64,000 nucleotides of DNA from Lentisphaerota bacterium (GCA_015061545.1 SUWJ01000004.1:51502-115501); one strand, 5' to 3'; shown: positions 24,879 through 36,119, counted from the first letter of the stretch. The notes: generated from the sequence alone by a model not told the origin. Translations and numbers: made by a program.

Positions 24879-27800
24879 ATGCTGACAACGTTGTTAAAAA
24901 TGATCTTCGGCACCAAGAGCCAGCGGGATGTCCGCAGAATGCGGCCGATGGTGGCAAAGATCAACCGCATTGAAGAGGAATTGCAAAAGCTGTCGGATAG
25001 TGAATTGCAGGCCAAAACTGCCGAATTCCGGCAGCGGATCGCCGGCGGTGCAACAGTTGACAGTTTGATGCTCGAAGCATTTGCCGTAGTCAAAAATGCC
25101 TGCCGCAGAATGTGCGGGCAAACCGTGATGGTCTGCGGGCAGCCGGTAGTCTGGAATATGGTGCCTTTTGATGTTCAGATCATGGGGGCAATTGCGCTGC
25201 ATCGGGGCGGTATTGCGGAAATGGCGACCGGGGAAGGCAAAACGCTGGTGGCAACCATGCCCCTTTATCTGAACGCGCTTACCGGGCGCAATTGCCAGCT
25301 GGTGACGGTCAACGATTATCTGGCGCGGCGCGACTCGGAGTGGATGGGGCTGATTTATAACTTTCTGGGGTTGACGGTGGGCTGTCTGCAGAATATGATG
25401 CCGCCGGATGAACGCCGTCAGCAGTATGCCTGCGATATAACTTACGGCACCAACAGCGAATTCGGCTTTGATTATCTGCGCGATATGGGCATGGCAACCG
25501 ATGTGGAACACCTGGTGCAGCGCGACCATTTTTACGCTATTGTGGACGAAATCGACAGTATTCTGATTGATGAAGCGCGTACCCCTTTGATTATTTCCGG
25601 ACCTGTTCCCATGTCCAATCAGGAGCAGTTTCAGGAAATCCGTCCGCTGGTGGCAGATGTTTACAGCAAGCAGAATCTGCTCTGTTCGCGTTTGATAAAA
25701 GAGGCGCGGGAAGCGCTGGCAGCGGGGGTGGAAGGCGATGCGCGCACCGAAGCATTGACCAAACTTTTACAGGTCAAATTCGGTATGCCCACGCATAAGC
25801 AGCTGCTGCACGTTCTGGAAGACGGCGATCTGCTTAAAGAATTGGAAAAGCTGGAAGCCTTTGTCCGCAGCGATAACAATCGCGGTATGCTGCAGGAAGT
25901 GCAGGGCGTACTCTACTTTAATATCGACGAAAAGACTCACGAAGCAGATTTGACCGAAAAGGGCCGCAACGCGGTGGCACCTGACAATCCTGATTTGTTT
26001 GTTCTGCCCGATCTGCTGCAGGAGATCCACAATATTGAAAACGATGAATCGCTGCCGGAAGACAAGCGCTCCGCCGCCAAGCAGAAGTTTCAGGAAGATT
26101 ATGCCGCCAAGAGCGAGCGTCTGCACAACCTTTCGCAGCTTTTGAAAGCATACTGCCTGTTTGAAAAAGACGTACATTACGTTGTGCAGGAAGGCAAAGT
26201 GATGATCGTTGACGAGCATACCGGCCGTTTGATGCCGGGACGCCGCTTCAGCGACGGTTTGCATCAGGCGCTGGAAGCCAAAGAGAATGTGACGATCGAA
26301 AAAGAAACCCAGACTATGGCAACGATCACCATTCAGAACTACTTCCGCCTTTATGACAAACTTTCCGGTATGACCGGTACGGCGGAAACCGAAGCTAACG
26401 AATTTCACCAGATTTATAAGCTGGATGTAACGGTGATCCCCACCAACAAGCCCTGCATACGGCAGGATTCCAACGACTCGATCTTCAAGACCAAGCGCGA
26501 AAAGTTCAACGCGATCATCGAAGATGTGGAAGAACGGCACAATGCTGGTCAGCCGGTGCTGCTGGGTACGATTTCGGTGGAAGATTCGGAAATTCTCAGC
26601 CGTATGCTCAAACGCAAAAATCTGCCCCATCACGTTTTGAACGCCAAAAATCACCAGTACGAAGCCGAAATCGTGGCACAGGCAGGTCAGCGCGGTGCCA
26701 TTACTGTGGCGACCAATATGGCAGGACGCGGTACTGACATCAAGCTGGGCGAAGGGGTCACGGAACTGGGCGGTTTGCACGTTATCGGCAGTTCGCGGCA
26801 CGATTCGCGGCGTATCGACCGCCAGCTGCGCGGACGCTGTTCGCGGCAGGGCGACCCGGGTTCGTCCAAGTTTTATGTATCGCTGGAAGATAATCTGATG
26901 CGTCTGTTCGGCTCGGACCGGATCGTCAAGATTTTTGAAAGATTCGGGATCGAAGAGGGCGAGGAGTTGCAGCATCCTTTCCTGAACCGTTCCATCGAAA
27001 CGGCGCAGCGGCGGGTGGAGCAGCAGCACTTTTCCATCCGTAAACGGACGCTGGAATTTGACGATGTAATGAATAAGCAGCGGGAAATTATCTACGGTCT
27101 GCGCAAAGAAACGCTCTTTACCGATCACCCCGGCGACGTGCTTATGAAGATCGTGGAAGATATGCTGCTGGATGAAATCGAACAGGCTGCCACGCCGTCG
27201 GAAAAGGCGTCGCGGCAGGATGCGGGCAACTTCAATTGGGAGCGTTTGCTGTATAAACTCAACAGCACTTTCCCCATTGAGTTCAAGCGCGAAGAACTTA
27301 CTGCGGGAGTCGTTAAGAACGAAGTGACCGATCCCGAAGCGCTGACTATCCAGATCGCCGATCGGATCGGCGAGGCGTACAAAGTGCGCAACGCTCATCT
27401 GGAAGAAGCGCAGCTCATCTGGTTGGAACGGCATACCGTGCTGGATGCTATAGATCAGCTGTGGCAGGAACATTTGTACACTATGGATCAGCTGCGTTCC
27501 AGCATTTATCTGCGGACTTATGCGCAGAAGGATCCGCTGGTGGAATATAAGAACGAAGCATTTACCATTTTTGAAATGATGATGCGTTCGGTTCGGCGCA
27601 AGGTAGCGGAAAATATGTTCAGGGTAACGATCACCACCCTGACCGATATAGAGCAGATGTTTGCTGCCATGCCGCAGCAGCTTTCCGGCGGGGAACTGCC
27701 TGAAGAGCTGATTGCAGTATTGCAGGCGCAGATGCAGAAGAAGGCGATGGAACAGGGTGCGATCACCGTCAACGGCAATATGGCCGGCGGCGATCAGAGT

Positions 27801-27944
27801 TTCAGCGTATCGGGCAGTCAGCCCCAGTCGCAGGGACCCAGAATCGTGCTGCAGCCTGCGGTGCGGCTGACCCCGAAAGTCGGAGCTAACGAACCCTGTC
27901 CCTGCGGCAGCGGTAAAAAGTATAAAAAATGTTGCGGAAAATAA
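24879..27944 (+). CDS. secA: Preprotein translocase ATPase SecA
   Basis: The motor that pushes unfolded proteins through SecYEG. The 1021-residue protein has the Walker [10 protein letters not shown], Walker B with [20 protein letters not shown], the helicase motif [16 protein letters not shown], and a C-terminal zinc motif [16 protein letters not shown] that binds SecB or ribosomes. It is longer than E. coli SecA (901), with extra sequence between about residues 255 and 425. GAGAGGG precedes the ATG at 24879; a longer start at 24849 would lie inside the leader hairpin region. Confidence 0.97.
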   Translation: MLTTLLKMIFGTKSQRDVRRMRPMVAKINRIEEELQKLSDSELQAKTAEFRQRIAGGATVDSLMLEAFAVVKNACRRMCGQTVMVCGQPVVWNMVPFDVQIMGAIALHRGGIAEMATGEGKTLVATMPLYLNALTGRNCQLVTVNDYLARRDSEWMGLIYNFLGLTVGCLQNMMPPDERRQQYACDITYGTNSEFGFDYLRDMGMATDVEHLVQRDHFYAIVDEIDSILIDEARTPLIISGPVPMSNQEQFQEIRPLVADVYSKQNLLCSRLIKEAREALAAGVEGDARTEALTKLLQVKFGMPTHKQLLHVLEDGDLLKELEKLEAFVRSDNNRGMLQEVQGVLYFNIDEKTHEADLTEKGRNAVAPDNPDLFVLPDLLQEIHNIENDESLPEDKRSAAKQKFQEDYAAKSERLHNLSQLLKAYCLFEKDVHYVVQEGKVMIVDEHTGRLMPGRRFSDGLHQALEAKENVTIEKETQTMATITIQNYFRLYDKLSGMTGTAETEANEFHQIYKLDVTVIPTNKPCIRQDSNDSIFKTKREKFNAIIEDVEERHNAGQPVLLGTISVEDSEILSRMLKRKNLPHHVLNAKNHQYEAEIVAQAGQRGAITVATNMAGRGTDIKLGEGVTELGGLHVIGSSRHDSRRIDRQLRGRCSRQGDPGSSKFYVSLEDNLMRLFGSDRIVKIFERFGIEEGEELQHPFLNRSIETAQRRVEQQHFSIRKRTLEFDDVMNKQREIIYGLRKETLFTDHPGDVLMKIVEDMLLDEIEQAATPSEKASRQDAGNFNWERLLYKLNSTFPIEFKREELTAGVVKNEVTDPEALTIQIADRIGEAYKVRNAHLEEAQLIWLERHTVLDAIDQLWQEHLYTMDQLRSSIYLRTYAQKDPLVEYKNEAFTIFEMMMRSVRRKVAENMFRVTITTLTDIEQMFAAMPQQLSGGELPEELIAVLQAQMQKKAMEQGAITVNGNMAGGDQSFSVSGSQPQSQGPRIVLQPAVRLTPKVGANEPCPCGSGKKYKKCCGK

Positions 27945-27963
27945 TCCTTGAAGGAGTTGAAAT

Positions 27964-30933
27964 ATGAATTACCGTATTGAAATCGCCCCCCGCCGTGAAT
28001 GGCACGATGCCCGCGGAGAAAAGACTAAAAAACAGATCAATGATTTCCTGAAGATCCAGCTGGACAGCGTGCGCACCCGCGACGTGTATACAGTTTCGGC
28101 GGATATCACCCCCGCAGATGCTGCGCGCATTGCTGAATATCTGACCAATCCGGTGCTGCAGACCAGCCGCGTTGGCGGCAATGCTTTGACCAGCGCGGAT
28201 AACGGCTGCCGCTTTCTGGTGGTGGTGGGCTTCAAACCCGGTGTGACCGATAACGTGGGTCGTACCGCACGGGAAGCCATCAGCGATATTATCGGCCGCA
28301 AGCTGACTAAGGAAGAAGATGTTTACAGCTCGGTGGAATATCTGCTCTACGGCGCAGGACTTACTGCCGAAGCGGTGGATACCGTAGCGCGCAAGCTGCT
28401 TGCCAATGAACTTATTCAGACGGTGAAGGTATTTGCTGCAGCGGAGCTGGAAGGTGAAATTCCGCTGAATATGCCCCGTATCAACGCCGTCGGCAGTATT
28501 CCGGTTCGGGAATATAATCTGGAAGTCAGCGACGAAGAACTGGTGGAACTGAGCAAAAAAGGTACGCTGGCACTTACGCTGGAAGAAATGAAAGCCATTC
28601 AGGGCTACTTTCGCGTGGCAGAAGGTCGTGCCGAGTACGGTCTGAGCGCCAATCCTACTGACGTGGAACTGGAAGTGCTGGCGCAGACTTGGAGCGAACA
28701 TTGCAAACACAAGATCTTCAGCGCAGTAATCAATTACAAAGATCTGGAAAACGGCGAGTGCATCACCGTTGACAGCTGCTATAAGAGCTTTATCAAGAAA
28801 TCGACCAAAGAAATCGCCGAAGATGTGGATTTTCTGGTGTCGGTATTCAGCGACAATGCAGGGGTTATCACCTTTAACGACAAGGTGGATATCTGCTACA
28901 AGGTGGAAACTCACAACAGTCCTTCGGCGCTGGACCCCTACGGCGGGGCGATGACTGGGATCGTCGGGGTGAACCGCGACCCCATGGGGACTGGGCAGGG
29001 CGCAGAATTGCTGATCAATGTGTGGGGCTACTGTCTGGGTTCGCCCTTTACCGAAGATAAGGATGTGCCCGAAGGGCTGCTGCATCCCCGCCGTTTGCGC
29101 GACGGTGTGCATCAGGGCGTGATCGACGGCGGCAACCAGTCGGGTATTCCTTACGGCTACGGCTGGGAATATTTTGACGAACGCTATCTGGGTAAACCGC
29201 TGGTCTACTGCGGTACGGTGGGCGTGCTGCCCCGCACCATCAACGGTGTGCGCGGGGCGGATAAATCCATCAAGCCCGGCGACCTGATCGTTATGGGCGG
29301 CGGTCGCATCGGCAAGGACGGTATCCACGGTGCAACATTCTCCAGCGAAGAACTGCATCAGGATTCTCCCGTGCAGGCGGTGCAGATCGGCGACCCGATC
29401 ACGCAGAAAAAGCTGGGCGACTTCACTTTTGAAGCCCGCAACCGCGGTCTTTACCGCTTTATTACCGACAACGGTGCCGGCGGTTTGAGTTCCAGCGTGG
29501 GCGAAATGGCGGAAATCTGCGGCGGCTGCCGTATGGATCTGGCGCTGGCTCCGCTGAAATACGCCGGTTTGGCACCGTGGGAAATATTGGTCTCCGAAGC
29601 GCAGGAACGCATGAGCTATGCGGTTCCACCCGAACATATCGAAGAATTCAAAAAACTGGCAGCGGAACGGGATGTGGAAGTGACCGTGCTGGGCGAATTT
29701 ACCGATGACGGCAAGTTCCATATCCTTTACGACGGCAAAACTGTGGCGCTGCTGGATATTGAGTTCATGCATCAGGGCTTGCCCCGTTTGACTCTGAACG
29801 CGGCGTGGAAAAAACCGCAATGGGATGAACCAACGGATCTCAACAAGCGCAATATGGCGCAGGATCTGCCCGCCATGCTGGCGCGGCTCAACATCACCAG
29901 CGACGAATTCAAAGCCCGTCAGTACGACCACGAAGTTAAAGGTTTGAGCGTGGTCAAGCCGTTTGTGGGCAAGTGCCGCGATGTGGTTTCGGATGCAACT
30001 GTAACGATGATCGAACCTTTGAGCACCGAAGGGATCATTCTGTCGGCTGCCATGCTGCCGCGTTACAGCGATATTGATACTTACGATATGATGGCTTCCA
30101 GCATCGATTTGGCGATCCGCCGCGTGTTGGCAGTCGGCGGTAAGCTGGGTCATATGGCAGGTTTGGATAACTTCTGCTGGCCCGACCCCGTGCAGAGCGA
30201 AAAGACTCCCGACGGCGAATACAAACTCGCTCAGCTGGTGCGTGCCAATCAGGCGCTTTACGATTGCACCAAGGCGTTCAAAGTGCCGTGCATTTCGGGT
30301 AAGGACTCCATGAAGAACGACTCCACCCGCGGCGGCAAAAAGATCTCCATTCCGCCGTCAGTACTTTTCAGCGTGATTGCCAAGATGGATGATATCCGTC
30401 TGGCGGTGACGCTGGATGCCAAGCTGGCGGGCGACGATGTTTACGTTCTGGGTATGACCAAAGATGAACTCGGCGGCAGCGAATACTATGCCATGCTCGG
30501 CTATGTGGGCAACAACGTGCCTAAACTGGATATTGACGCGGCGTTGACCATGTATGATAAAGTTGCTGAAATCACCGGCAAAAAGCTGGCTCACAGCTTG
30601 CATACCCCCGGGTTCGGCGGTTTGGCGGTAGGTTTTGCCAAAGTGGCGGCAGCGGGCCGTCTGGGGTTGACGGTGGATCTTTCCAGCATTCCCCAGAGCG
30701 GCGGTTTGAGTGCAGCGGAACTGCTTTATTCGGAAAGCAATACCCGCTTTATTATGACTGCTGCGCCTGATAAGCGTGACGAAATCGCCGCGATCCTCAA
30801 GGGCGTGCCTTTTGCCAGAGTCGGTACGGTGACCAACGACGATGTCCTCAAGTTCCGCGCCGACGGCAGCGATACGGTGTTTGCTTTGGGCGAACTGGTC
30901 AAGGCGTACAAATCCACGCTGGCGGGGATCTGA
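27964..30933 (+). CDS. purL: Phosphoribosylformylglycinamidine synthase, PurS-like domain fused to PurL
   Basis: Fourth step of purine synthesis: amidation of FGAR. The 989-residue protein has an N-terminal region of about 200 residues resembling the PurS-like dimer domain of large PurL, the linker with LAQTWSEHCKHKIF, and two AIRS-type halves with the ATP-binding GGAMTGIVGVNRDPMGTG and AMLPRYSDIDTYDMM segments. The C-terminal glutaminase domain of the 1,300-residue enzyme is missing, so a separate PurQ is expected. Starts 19 bases after secA with AAGGAG. Confidence 0.92.
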   Translation: MNYRIEIAPRREWHDARGEKTKKQINDFLKIQLDSVRTRDVYTVSADITPADAARIAEYLTNPVLQTSRVGGNALTSADNGCRFLVVVGFKPGVTDNVGRTAREAISDIIGRKLTKEEDVYSSVEYLLYGAGLTAEAVDTVARKLLANELIQTVKVFAAAELEGEIPLNMPRINAVGSIPVREYNLEVSDEELVELSKKGTLALTLEEMKAIQGYFRVAEGRAEYGLSANPTDVELEVLAQTWSEHCKHKIFSAVINYKDLENGECITVDSCYKSFIKKSTKEIAEDVDFLVSVFSDNAGVITFNDKVDICYKVETHNSPSALDPYGGAMTGIVGVNRDPMGTGQGAELLINVWGYCLGSPFTEDKDVPEGLLHPRRLRDGVHQGVIDGGNQSGIPYGYGWEYFDERYLGKPLVYCGTVGVLPRTINGVRGADKSIKPGDLIVMGGGRIGKDGIHGATFSSEELHQDSPVQAVQIGDPITQKKLGDFTFEARNRGLYRFITDNGAGGLSSSVGEMAEICGGCRMDLALAPLKYAGLAPWEILVSEAQERMSYAVPPEHIEEFKKLAAERDVEVTVLGEFTDDGKFHILYDGKTVALLDIEFMHQGLPRLTLNAAWKKPQWDEPTDLNKRNMAQDLPAMLARLNITSDEFKARQYDHEVKGLSVVKPFVGKCRDVVSDATVTMIEPLSTEGIILSAAMLPRYSDIDTYDMMASSIDLAIRRVLAVGGKLGHMAGLDNFCWPDPVQSEKTPDGEYKLAQLVRANQALYDCTKAFKVPCISGKDSMKNDSTRGGKKISIPPSVLFSVIAKMDDIRLAVTLDAKLAGDDVYVLGMTKDELGGSEYYAMLGYVGNNVPKLDIDAALTMYDKVAEITGKKLAHSLHTPGFGGLAVGFAKVAAAGRLGLTVDLSSIPQSGGLSAAELLYSESNTRFIMTAAPDKRDEIAAILKGVPFARVGTVTNDDVLKFRADGSDTVFALGELVKAYKSTLAGI

Positions 30934-30942
30934 TAATCTCCG

Positions 30943-31950
30943 ATGACGGAAAAACAACATATTTATCCTGAAGATGCGGTGCTGGCGGCGCCGCTTTCAG
31001 GATATACCGATTTGCCCTACCGGCGCAGCTTGCGTCGGCAGGGTTGTTTTTATTGCTTTACCGAAATGGTGGATGCCGCCAGCATAGCCTACAGCAACAG
31101 CGGTTCAGAGGAATTGCTGACGCGGGGCGAAGACGAGGAATTTCTGGCGGTTCAGCTGGTGGGCGGAGATCCGGAACTGCTGCGGACAGCCGTGGAGAGT
31201 ATAAATCAGCGCAATTTTGACGTGCTGGATTTCAACTTGGGCTGCCCGGTTCCCAAGGTGGCAAAAAAGCACGCCGGGGCGGCGCTGGGGCGCGATGTGG
31301 AAAAAGCGTTGGAGTGTTTTGGATTGATCGCCCAATGCAGCCGTTTCCCCGTAACTGCCAAGATCCGTATATTGGATGAAAACGATCCTGAACCAACGCT
31401 GCAGCTGGTGCGCGGGCTGGCGGCGCTGGGCGCCCGTGCCATAACTGTACACGGCAGGGTGATGAGCAAATTTTACTCAGGAAAGGTTTTCAGCGATATT
31501 ATAGGTGCGTGTGCAGCGGCGGTGCCTCATGTCCAGATCATTGCCAACGGCGGGATCATGTCTTACCACGATGCGCAGGAATTGCGCCGTTCCAGCGGAT
31601 GTTCTGCTGTAATGGTGGCGCGGGGGATGATGGGGAATCCGTGGATCTTCCGGGAAATCGCCGAAGGGGATGATTTTGTGCCGCCGAGCGTGGAACAATG
31701 GGCGGAAGAAATGACACAGCATATTGAAGAAATGTGTCAATATTACGGCGATGAACGGGGGGTAACGATTGCCCGCAAACAACTGCTGGACTATCTGCGG
31801 GGCAGAGGCTTCGGCGGCGAAAGCAAAAACCGCGCGTCGCTGGTCAGCAATTTAAGCGAATTTTATCAGGTTCGGGACTGGCTGCTGGAGCGCGGTCCTG
31901 CGGAGTCTTACTTTTACAATCAGCCCCGGGAACGCCGCTTGCGTCCATAA
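30943..31950 (+). CDS. tRNA-dihydrouridine synthase
   Basis: Reduces uridines in the tRNA D loop with FMN and NADPH. The 335-residue TIM barrel shows AAPLSGYTDLPYR, FNLGCPVPKV with the catalytic Cys two residues before the Pro, AITVHGR and VMVARGMMGNPWIF, the Dus family pattern. Which of the DusA/B/C subfamilies it belongs to is not clear. It starts 10 bases after purL. Confidence 0.92.
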   Translation: MTEKQHIYPEDAVLAAPLSGYTDLPYRRSLRRQGCFYCFTEMVDAASIAYSNSGSEELLTRGEDEEFLAVQLVGGDPELLRTAVESINQRNFDVLDFNLGCPVPKVAKKHAGAALGRDVEKALECFGLIAQCSRFPVTAKIRILDENDPEPTLQLVRGLAALGARAITVHGRVMSKFYSGKVFSDIIGACAAAVPHVQIIANGGIMSYHDAQELRRSSGCSAVMVARGMMGNPWIFREIAEGDDFVPPSVEQWAEEMTQHIEEMCQYYGDERGVTIARKQLLDYLRGRGFGGESKNRASLVSNLSEFYQVRDWLLERGPAESYFYNQPRERRLRP

Positions 31951-31964
31951 TGGTTTCGGGCAGA

Positions 31965-32007
31965 AAAAAACGGATGTTTTGCCTTTTGAGCAGAACATCC
32001 GTTTTTT
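31965..32007. terminator. Bidirectional terminator between dus and ahcY
   Basis: AAAAAACGGATGTT (31965-31978) pairs perfectly with AACATCCGTTTTTT (31994-32007). A/T ends on both sides allow termination of both converging transcripts. Confidence 0.88.
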
Positions 32008-32026
32008 GTATCGGGTTATCCGCAGA

Positions 32027-33433
32027 TCAATAGCGGTAGGTATCGGGCTTGAAAGGTCCGTCAATTTGTACGCCGATATAATCGGCTTGTTTTTGGGTGA
32101 GTTTGGTCAGTTTGGCGCCAAGTTTTTCCAAATGGAGTCTGGCAACTTCCTCATCCAGTTTTTTGTCCAGCAGATACACTCCGACTTTGCGGTCGGGATT
32201 GCGGGCAATGTCGATCTGCGCCAGCGTTTGATTGGTAAAGCTGTTGCTCATAACAAAGCTGGGATGACCGGTGGCACAACCCAGATTGACCAGACGACCT
32301 TCTGCCAGCAGATAGATCGAGTGACCATCTTCGTAGGTGTAGCGCGCCACCGGGCAGGAGCTGTCTTTGATGACCGTCTTGCGGATATTGGGCCAACTTT
32401 CGAGTCGTGAAACCTGAATTTCGTTGTCAAAGTGCCCGATATTGCACACAATGGCCTGATCTTTCATGCCGCTCATGTGTTCGGCGGTGATAATATCGCA
32501 ATTCCCGGTGGTGGTAACAAAGATATCCGCCTCCGCCAGAGCATCTTCCACGGTACAGACCTGAAAGCCTGCCATACACGCCTGCAATGCGCAAATCGGG
32601 TCAACTTCGCTGACCAGTACTCTGGCGCGCTCGTTGCGCATGGCTTCGGCGCAGCCTTTGCCCACATCGCCGTAACCGCAAACCATAACGGTTTTGCCCG
32701 AGATCATAACATCCAGCGCCCGCTTGATGCCGTCGGGCAGGCTGTGACGGCAGCCGTAGATATTGTCGAACTTGCTTTTGGTTACAGAATCATTGACGTT
32801 GACCGCCTGGAAAAGCAGTTCATTTTTTTCCGCCATCTGGATCAGACGGTGGACTCCCGTAGTGGTTTCTTCGGAAACACCTTTGACATTGGCGGCGACC
32901 TGATGCCAATGGCGGGGATTTTCTTTCAAAACCCGTTTAAGCAAGGCGTTGATGATCTTCAACTCGGCAACATCGGTCGGTTCATCCAGAATCGAAGGAT
33001 CGTCTTCGGCTGCCACGCCGCGATGGATCAGCAAGGTGGCATCGCCGCCGTCATCCACGATCTGGTCAGGACCGCTGCCGTCGGGGAAGGTCAAAGCATC
33101 CAGCGTGCATTGCCAGTATTCTTCGAGCGTTTCACCCTTCCAGGCAAAGACAGGTATATTCATATCGGCAATTGCTGCCGCCGCGTGATCCTGGGTGGAA
33201 AAAATATTGCAGCTTGCCCAGCGGACATCGGCACCCAGGGCTTTGAGCGTCTTGATAAGCACCGCCGTCTGGATCGTCATATGCAGACTGCCGGAGATTT
33301 TGACCCCTTTGAGCGGCTGTTCTGCGCCGTATTTGCGGCAGGTTGCCATCAAGCCCGGCATTTCCTGCTCGGCGATCTCAATTTCGCGGCGGCCGAAATC
33401 CGCCAGTGATATATCTCTGATCTTGTAATCCAT
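32027..33433 (-). CDS. ahcY: Adenosylhomocysteinase
   Basis: Hydrolyses S-adenosylhomocysteine to adenosine and homocysteine, clearing the product of SAM-dependent methylation. The 468-residue protein has [25 protein letters not shown] with the catalytic Lys, the NAD-binding [15 protein letters not shown] and the C-terminal [11 protein letters not shown], which reaches into the neighbouring subunit. It follows the DAHP synthase gene by 15 bases. Homocysteine made here connects with the metX-metW genes. Confidence 0.97.
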   Translation of the reverse strand: MDYKIRDISLADFGRREIEIAEQEMPGLMATCRKYGAEQPLKGVKISGSLHMTIQTAVLIKTLKALGADVRWASCNIFSTQDHAAAAIADMNIPVFAWKGETLEEYWQCTLDALTFPDGSGPDQIVDDGGDATLLIHRGVAAEDDPSILDEPTDVAELKIINALLKRVLKENPRHWHQVAANVKGVSEETTTGVHRLIQMAEKNELLFQAVNVNDSVTKSKFDNIYGCRHSLPDGIKRALDVMISGKTVMVCGYGDVGKGCAEAMRNERARVLVSEVDPICALQACMAGFQVCTVEDALAEADIFVTTTGNCDIITAEHMSGMKDQAIVCNIGHFDNEIQVSRLESWPNIRKTVIKDSSCPVARYTYEDGHSIYLLAEGRLVNLGCATGHPSFVMSNSFTNQTLAQIDIARNPDRKVGVYLLDKKLDEEVARLHLEKLGAKLTKLTQKQADYIGVQIDGPFKPDTYRY

Positions 33434-33448
33434 ACTTGTTGAAAATCC

Positions 33449-34492
33449 TTAAAGTTTGCTGTAGGCAAGGCGGATCAGTTCTTCCGTTTCCTGCCAGCCG
33501 ATACAGCCGTCAGTAACTGAGATATTGGGCAGGGGATTGCGTCCTTCCACCAAATCCTGATGACCTTCGCACAGGTGACTTTCCAGCATCAACCCCTTGA
33601 TGGCATCTTCGCCCGCAACGATCTGGTCAAGCACATCGTAAAAGACCTTCTTCTGACGGTCGAAGCGTTTGCCGGAGTTGGCATGACTGCAGTCGATAAC
33701 GATTTGCGGCTGCAGCTTGGCTTTGCGCATGGCTACCTTGAGGAATGCAATATGTTCCGCGCCGTAATTGGGGCCCGCTCCGCCGCGCAGTACGATATGG
33801 CCGTAATTATTGCCCGCGGTACGGTAAACGCTGACTTCGCCGTTTTCGTCAACTCCGATAAAACTGTGCTGACGGCGGGCGGTGTTGACCGCGTCGATGG
33901 CAATTTGCATATTGCCGTCGGTGGCATTTTTAAATCCGACTGCCATGGAAAGACCGCTTGCCAGCTGGCGGTGGGGCTGCGACTCGGTGGTACGGGCGCC
34001 GATAGCTGTCCACGCCACGGCATCAATGATGTACTGCACCAGGATCGGGTCGAGAGTTTCGGTTGCCACGGGCAGCCCTTTGTCCACGATTTCGAGCATG
34101 AGGCGGCGGGCAGAGCGGATGCCCTTGTCGATATTGTACGCTCCGTTCATATCCGGGTCGTAAATCAGCCCTTTCCAGCCTACGGTGGTACGGGGTTTTT
34201 CAAAGTAAACCCGCATGATCAGCATAAGTTTATCGCTGACTTCGCTGTTGAGCTTTGCCAGTTTATCGGCGTACTCCAGCGCGGAATTGTGGTCGTGCAG
34301 AGAACAGGGCCCGACTACGATCATGCGGCGCTTGTCCTTGCCGTCAAGAATATCAAAAACTTCCTGACGGTGCCGCAGTACCTGAGCGACTTTATCCAGC
34401 GCCAGAGGCAACTCGGAATGTATTTCTCCCGGGGTCGGCAGCTTGGAGCGGCTCAGAATGTTTACGTCACTGCTTTTTTGCAGTATGTTCAT
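33449..34492 (-). CDS. 3-Deoxy-7-phosphoheptulonate synthase (DAHP synthase, class I)
   Basis: First step of aromatic amino acid synthesis from phosphoenolpyruvate and erythrose 4-phosphate. The 347-residue protein has VVGPCSLHD with the metal Cys, VYFEKPRTTVGWKG, IGARTTESQ, and DCSHANSGKR, characteristic of the AroF/G/H type. The N-terminal extension with the allosteric site is present. Which amino acid inhibits it cannot be told. It sits 28 bases after the isomerase-like gene and 15 before ahcY. Confidence 0.94.
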   Translation of the reverse strand: MNILQKSSDVNILSRSKLPTPGEIHSELPLALDKVAQVLRHRQEVFDILDGKDKRRMIVVGPCSLHDHNSALEYADKLAKLNSEVSDKLMLIMRVYFEKPRTTVGWKGLIYDPDMNGAYNIDKGIRSARRLMLEIVDKGLPVATETLDPILVQYIIDAVAWTAIGARTTESQPHRQLASGLSMAVGFKNATDGNMQIAIDAVNTARRQHSFIGVDENGEVSVYRTAGNNYGHIVLRGGAGPNYGAEHIAFLKVAMRKAKLQPQIVIDCSHANSGKRFDRQKKVFYDVLDQIVAGEDAIKGLMLESHLCEGHQDLVEGRNPLPNISVTDGCIGWQETEELIRLAYSKL

Positions 34493-34520
34493 TTTTTATC
34501 TACTCCTGAAAATCGGGTAA

Positions 34521-35375
34521 TTAGAATCCGAGCCAGCTGCGCAGGAATCTGACATATTCCATATCGCGCTTGGCGGCAATAACTCCGTCGCCGCTGCAGG
34601 CGTATTCGATCGCCATCATCCCCGAAGCCAGTTCATTGCGCAGTTTGCTCATCACCAGCTGGGTGTCGATGTGACCTGCGTCCAGATGAGTGGGCAGGTA
34701 GTATTTGAAATCTCTGGAGCGCATCATATTCTTGAGGTGCGCATAGTAAATTTTGCCCTTGAGTACATCAAACACTTCGTCGATGCTTTCGCCGTTGCGG
34801 TTGAGGAAAATGTTGCCGTGGTCATAGTTGATGCCGATGGCGGGACTCTTGACGCAAAGCAGGAGTTTGGCGCAGCTTTTAGCTGTGTCGTGAATATAGC
34901 AGTTGTGGCTTTCCAGCGCCGCGAGCATACCGCGTTTTTCCAGCTCTTTACCTACATTGGTCAAACCGGCGCCGTGACGGGCATAAAGCAGATCGTCAGC
35001 CATGGCGCTGCCGTTTTTGTCGAAATCAAAGTATTCGCAGTCGGGGTTGACCAGCGAATCAGTAAACATATTCAAAAGTTTGGTGCCGCATTTTTCTTTT
35101 GCCCAGTCGATGAATTCGACAAATTCTTCAAATTCCTGCTTCTGGGTATCTTCATCCACGCTGGAAAAGTGCATCGGATAGCCGAACGCCAGTTCCAGAT
35201 CGGGATTGCGCTGTTTGAGTTCTTCGACCATTGCCAGATAATTGGCTTTGTCCATATTGTAATAGGTCTTTGCCCGCAGTTCGACCCCGTCCGCTCCCGA
35301 CATACGGATAATGCGGAAGAGATCATCAAATTTGCCTGCGCCTTCGTAATAGTTTACATGGAGAAGAACTTTCAT
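34521..35375 (-). CDS. Sugar phosphate isomerase/epimerase-like TIM-barrel protein
   Basis: A 284-residue protein of the xylose isomerase-like / AP endonuclease 2 superfamily: MKVLLHVNYY, GADGVELRA, ESHNCYIH with metal Glu-His, NYDHGNIF, YYAHLKNMM and a terminal AIEYACSGD carry metal ligand positions. No signal peptide. Substrate is unknown; members include epimerases of keto sugars and inositol enzymes. It leads an operon with DAHP synthase and ahcY, so it might have a role in a related sugar phosphate conversion, but this is inference. Confidence 0.82.
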   Translation of the reverse strand: MKVLLHVNYYEGAGKFDDLFRIIRMSGADGVELRAKTYYNMDKANYLAMVEELKQRNPDLELAFGYPMHFSSVDEDTQKQEFEEFVEFIDWAKEKCGTKLLNMFTDSLVNPDCEYFDFDKNGSAMADDLLYARHGAGLTNVGKELEKRGMLAALESHNCYIHDTAKSCAKLLLCVKSPAIGINYDHGNIFLNRNGESIDEVFDVLKGKIYYAHLKNMMRSRDFKYYLPTHLDAGHIDTQLVMSKLRNELASGMMAIEYACSGDGVIAAKRDMEYVRFLRSWLGF

Positions 35376-35448
35376 ATTTGTACCTCCTGAAAAAATGTTG
35401 TTTTTTTATATAAAATCAGAACAGTTTCTACTGACTTACCATCTTCTT

Positions 35449-35477
35449 AATATACAATTAGTAGGGTTCGTTGTCAA
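35449..35477 (-). promoter_or_regulatory. Strong promoter of the isomerase-DAHP synthase-ahcY operon
   Basis: Minus strand TTGACA (35472-35477), 17-base spacer, TATATT (35449-35454); leader about 65 bases. Confidence 0.75.
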
Positions 35478-35507
35478 GGGTTGCGGCGGGTTTTATCGGA
35501 ATAAAAT

Positions 35508-35535
35508 TTGCTTTTTTATCTATTGAGTGTATATT
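35508..35535 (+). promoter_or_regulatory. Promoter of the lipoprotein gene
   Basis: TTGCTT (35508-35513), 16-base spacer, TATATT (35530-35535), 65 bases before the start, diverging from the operon promoter above. Confidence 0.6.
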
Positions 35536-35600
35536 AGCCTATCGGTGTAAAGGATTTGTGAACTTTTGCCGATGGCTTGCGCTGTAAATAAGAGGTTTTT

Positions 35601-36074
35601 ATGAGTTTTAAGAGTGTGAAGAAAAATTATTTGTCCGCAGTTTTGGCGTTTTCAGCAGCAGTAATGTTCATGTTCACCGGCTGCAGTTCTTCGGAGGATG
35701 CGTTCAAGCCCACCAAAATTGATGACTTTGACTACAGTAGCGTAATAAATAATCACCTTACATTGATGGATTTTGCCTATCATTTGCAGGATTCCAAACT
35801 CAACGTCGTCCAGCTGCAGCCTATCCGTCCTGACGTTTTGCGGGCGACTTCGGCGTGTGCGATCTTGATCGATCAGGATGAGATCGGCGTTTATTATTTC
35901 AATACCGACGTGGAGCAGCAGCGCAAGATCATTGCTCAGTACAATGAAGATGGCTTTGCTTATATTCTCGGCTTCCGTTTCCCCGTTTTCATGGCGGGCA
36001 GCTACGTGCTTACGGGAGTGGAAAAACACCCTAAAAAGAAGGAGATCGTCAAGGCGCTGCGTTCGTTCAAATAA
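35601..36074 (+). CDS. Lipoprotein of unknown function
   Basis: A 157-residue protein with an N-terminal signal (positive KSVKKNYL, hydrophobic core) ending MFTGC, a lipobox with Cys28 as the likely lipid-attachment site. The mature part has SSSED after the Cys and a single small alpha/beta-looking domain with no family I recognise. AGAGG precedes the ATG. It is a monocistronic gene between two promoters and the structured region at 36120-36486. Confidence 0.72.
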   Translation: MSFKSVKKNYLSAVLAFSAAVMFMFTGCSSSEDAFKPTKIDDFDYSSVINNHLTLMDFAYHLQDSKLNVVQLQPIRPDVLRATSACAILIDQDEIGVYYFNTDVEQQRKIIAQYNEDGFAYILGFRFPVFMAGSYVLTGVEKHPKKKEIVKALRSFK

Positions 36075-36119
36075 TCAGGGAGAGCAGCAGCGGAGTTTGT
36101 AAAAAATATTTCTGCGGGA

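Noticed and set aside
27886..30153. 755-codon minus-strand frame opposite purL
   Set aside because: Shadow frame created by GC-rich third positions of purL; no domain and no start signals.
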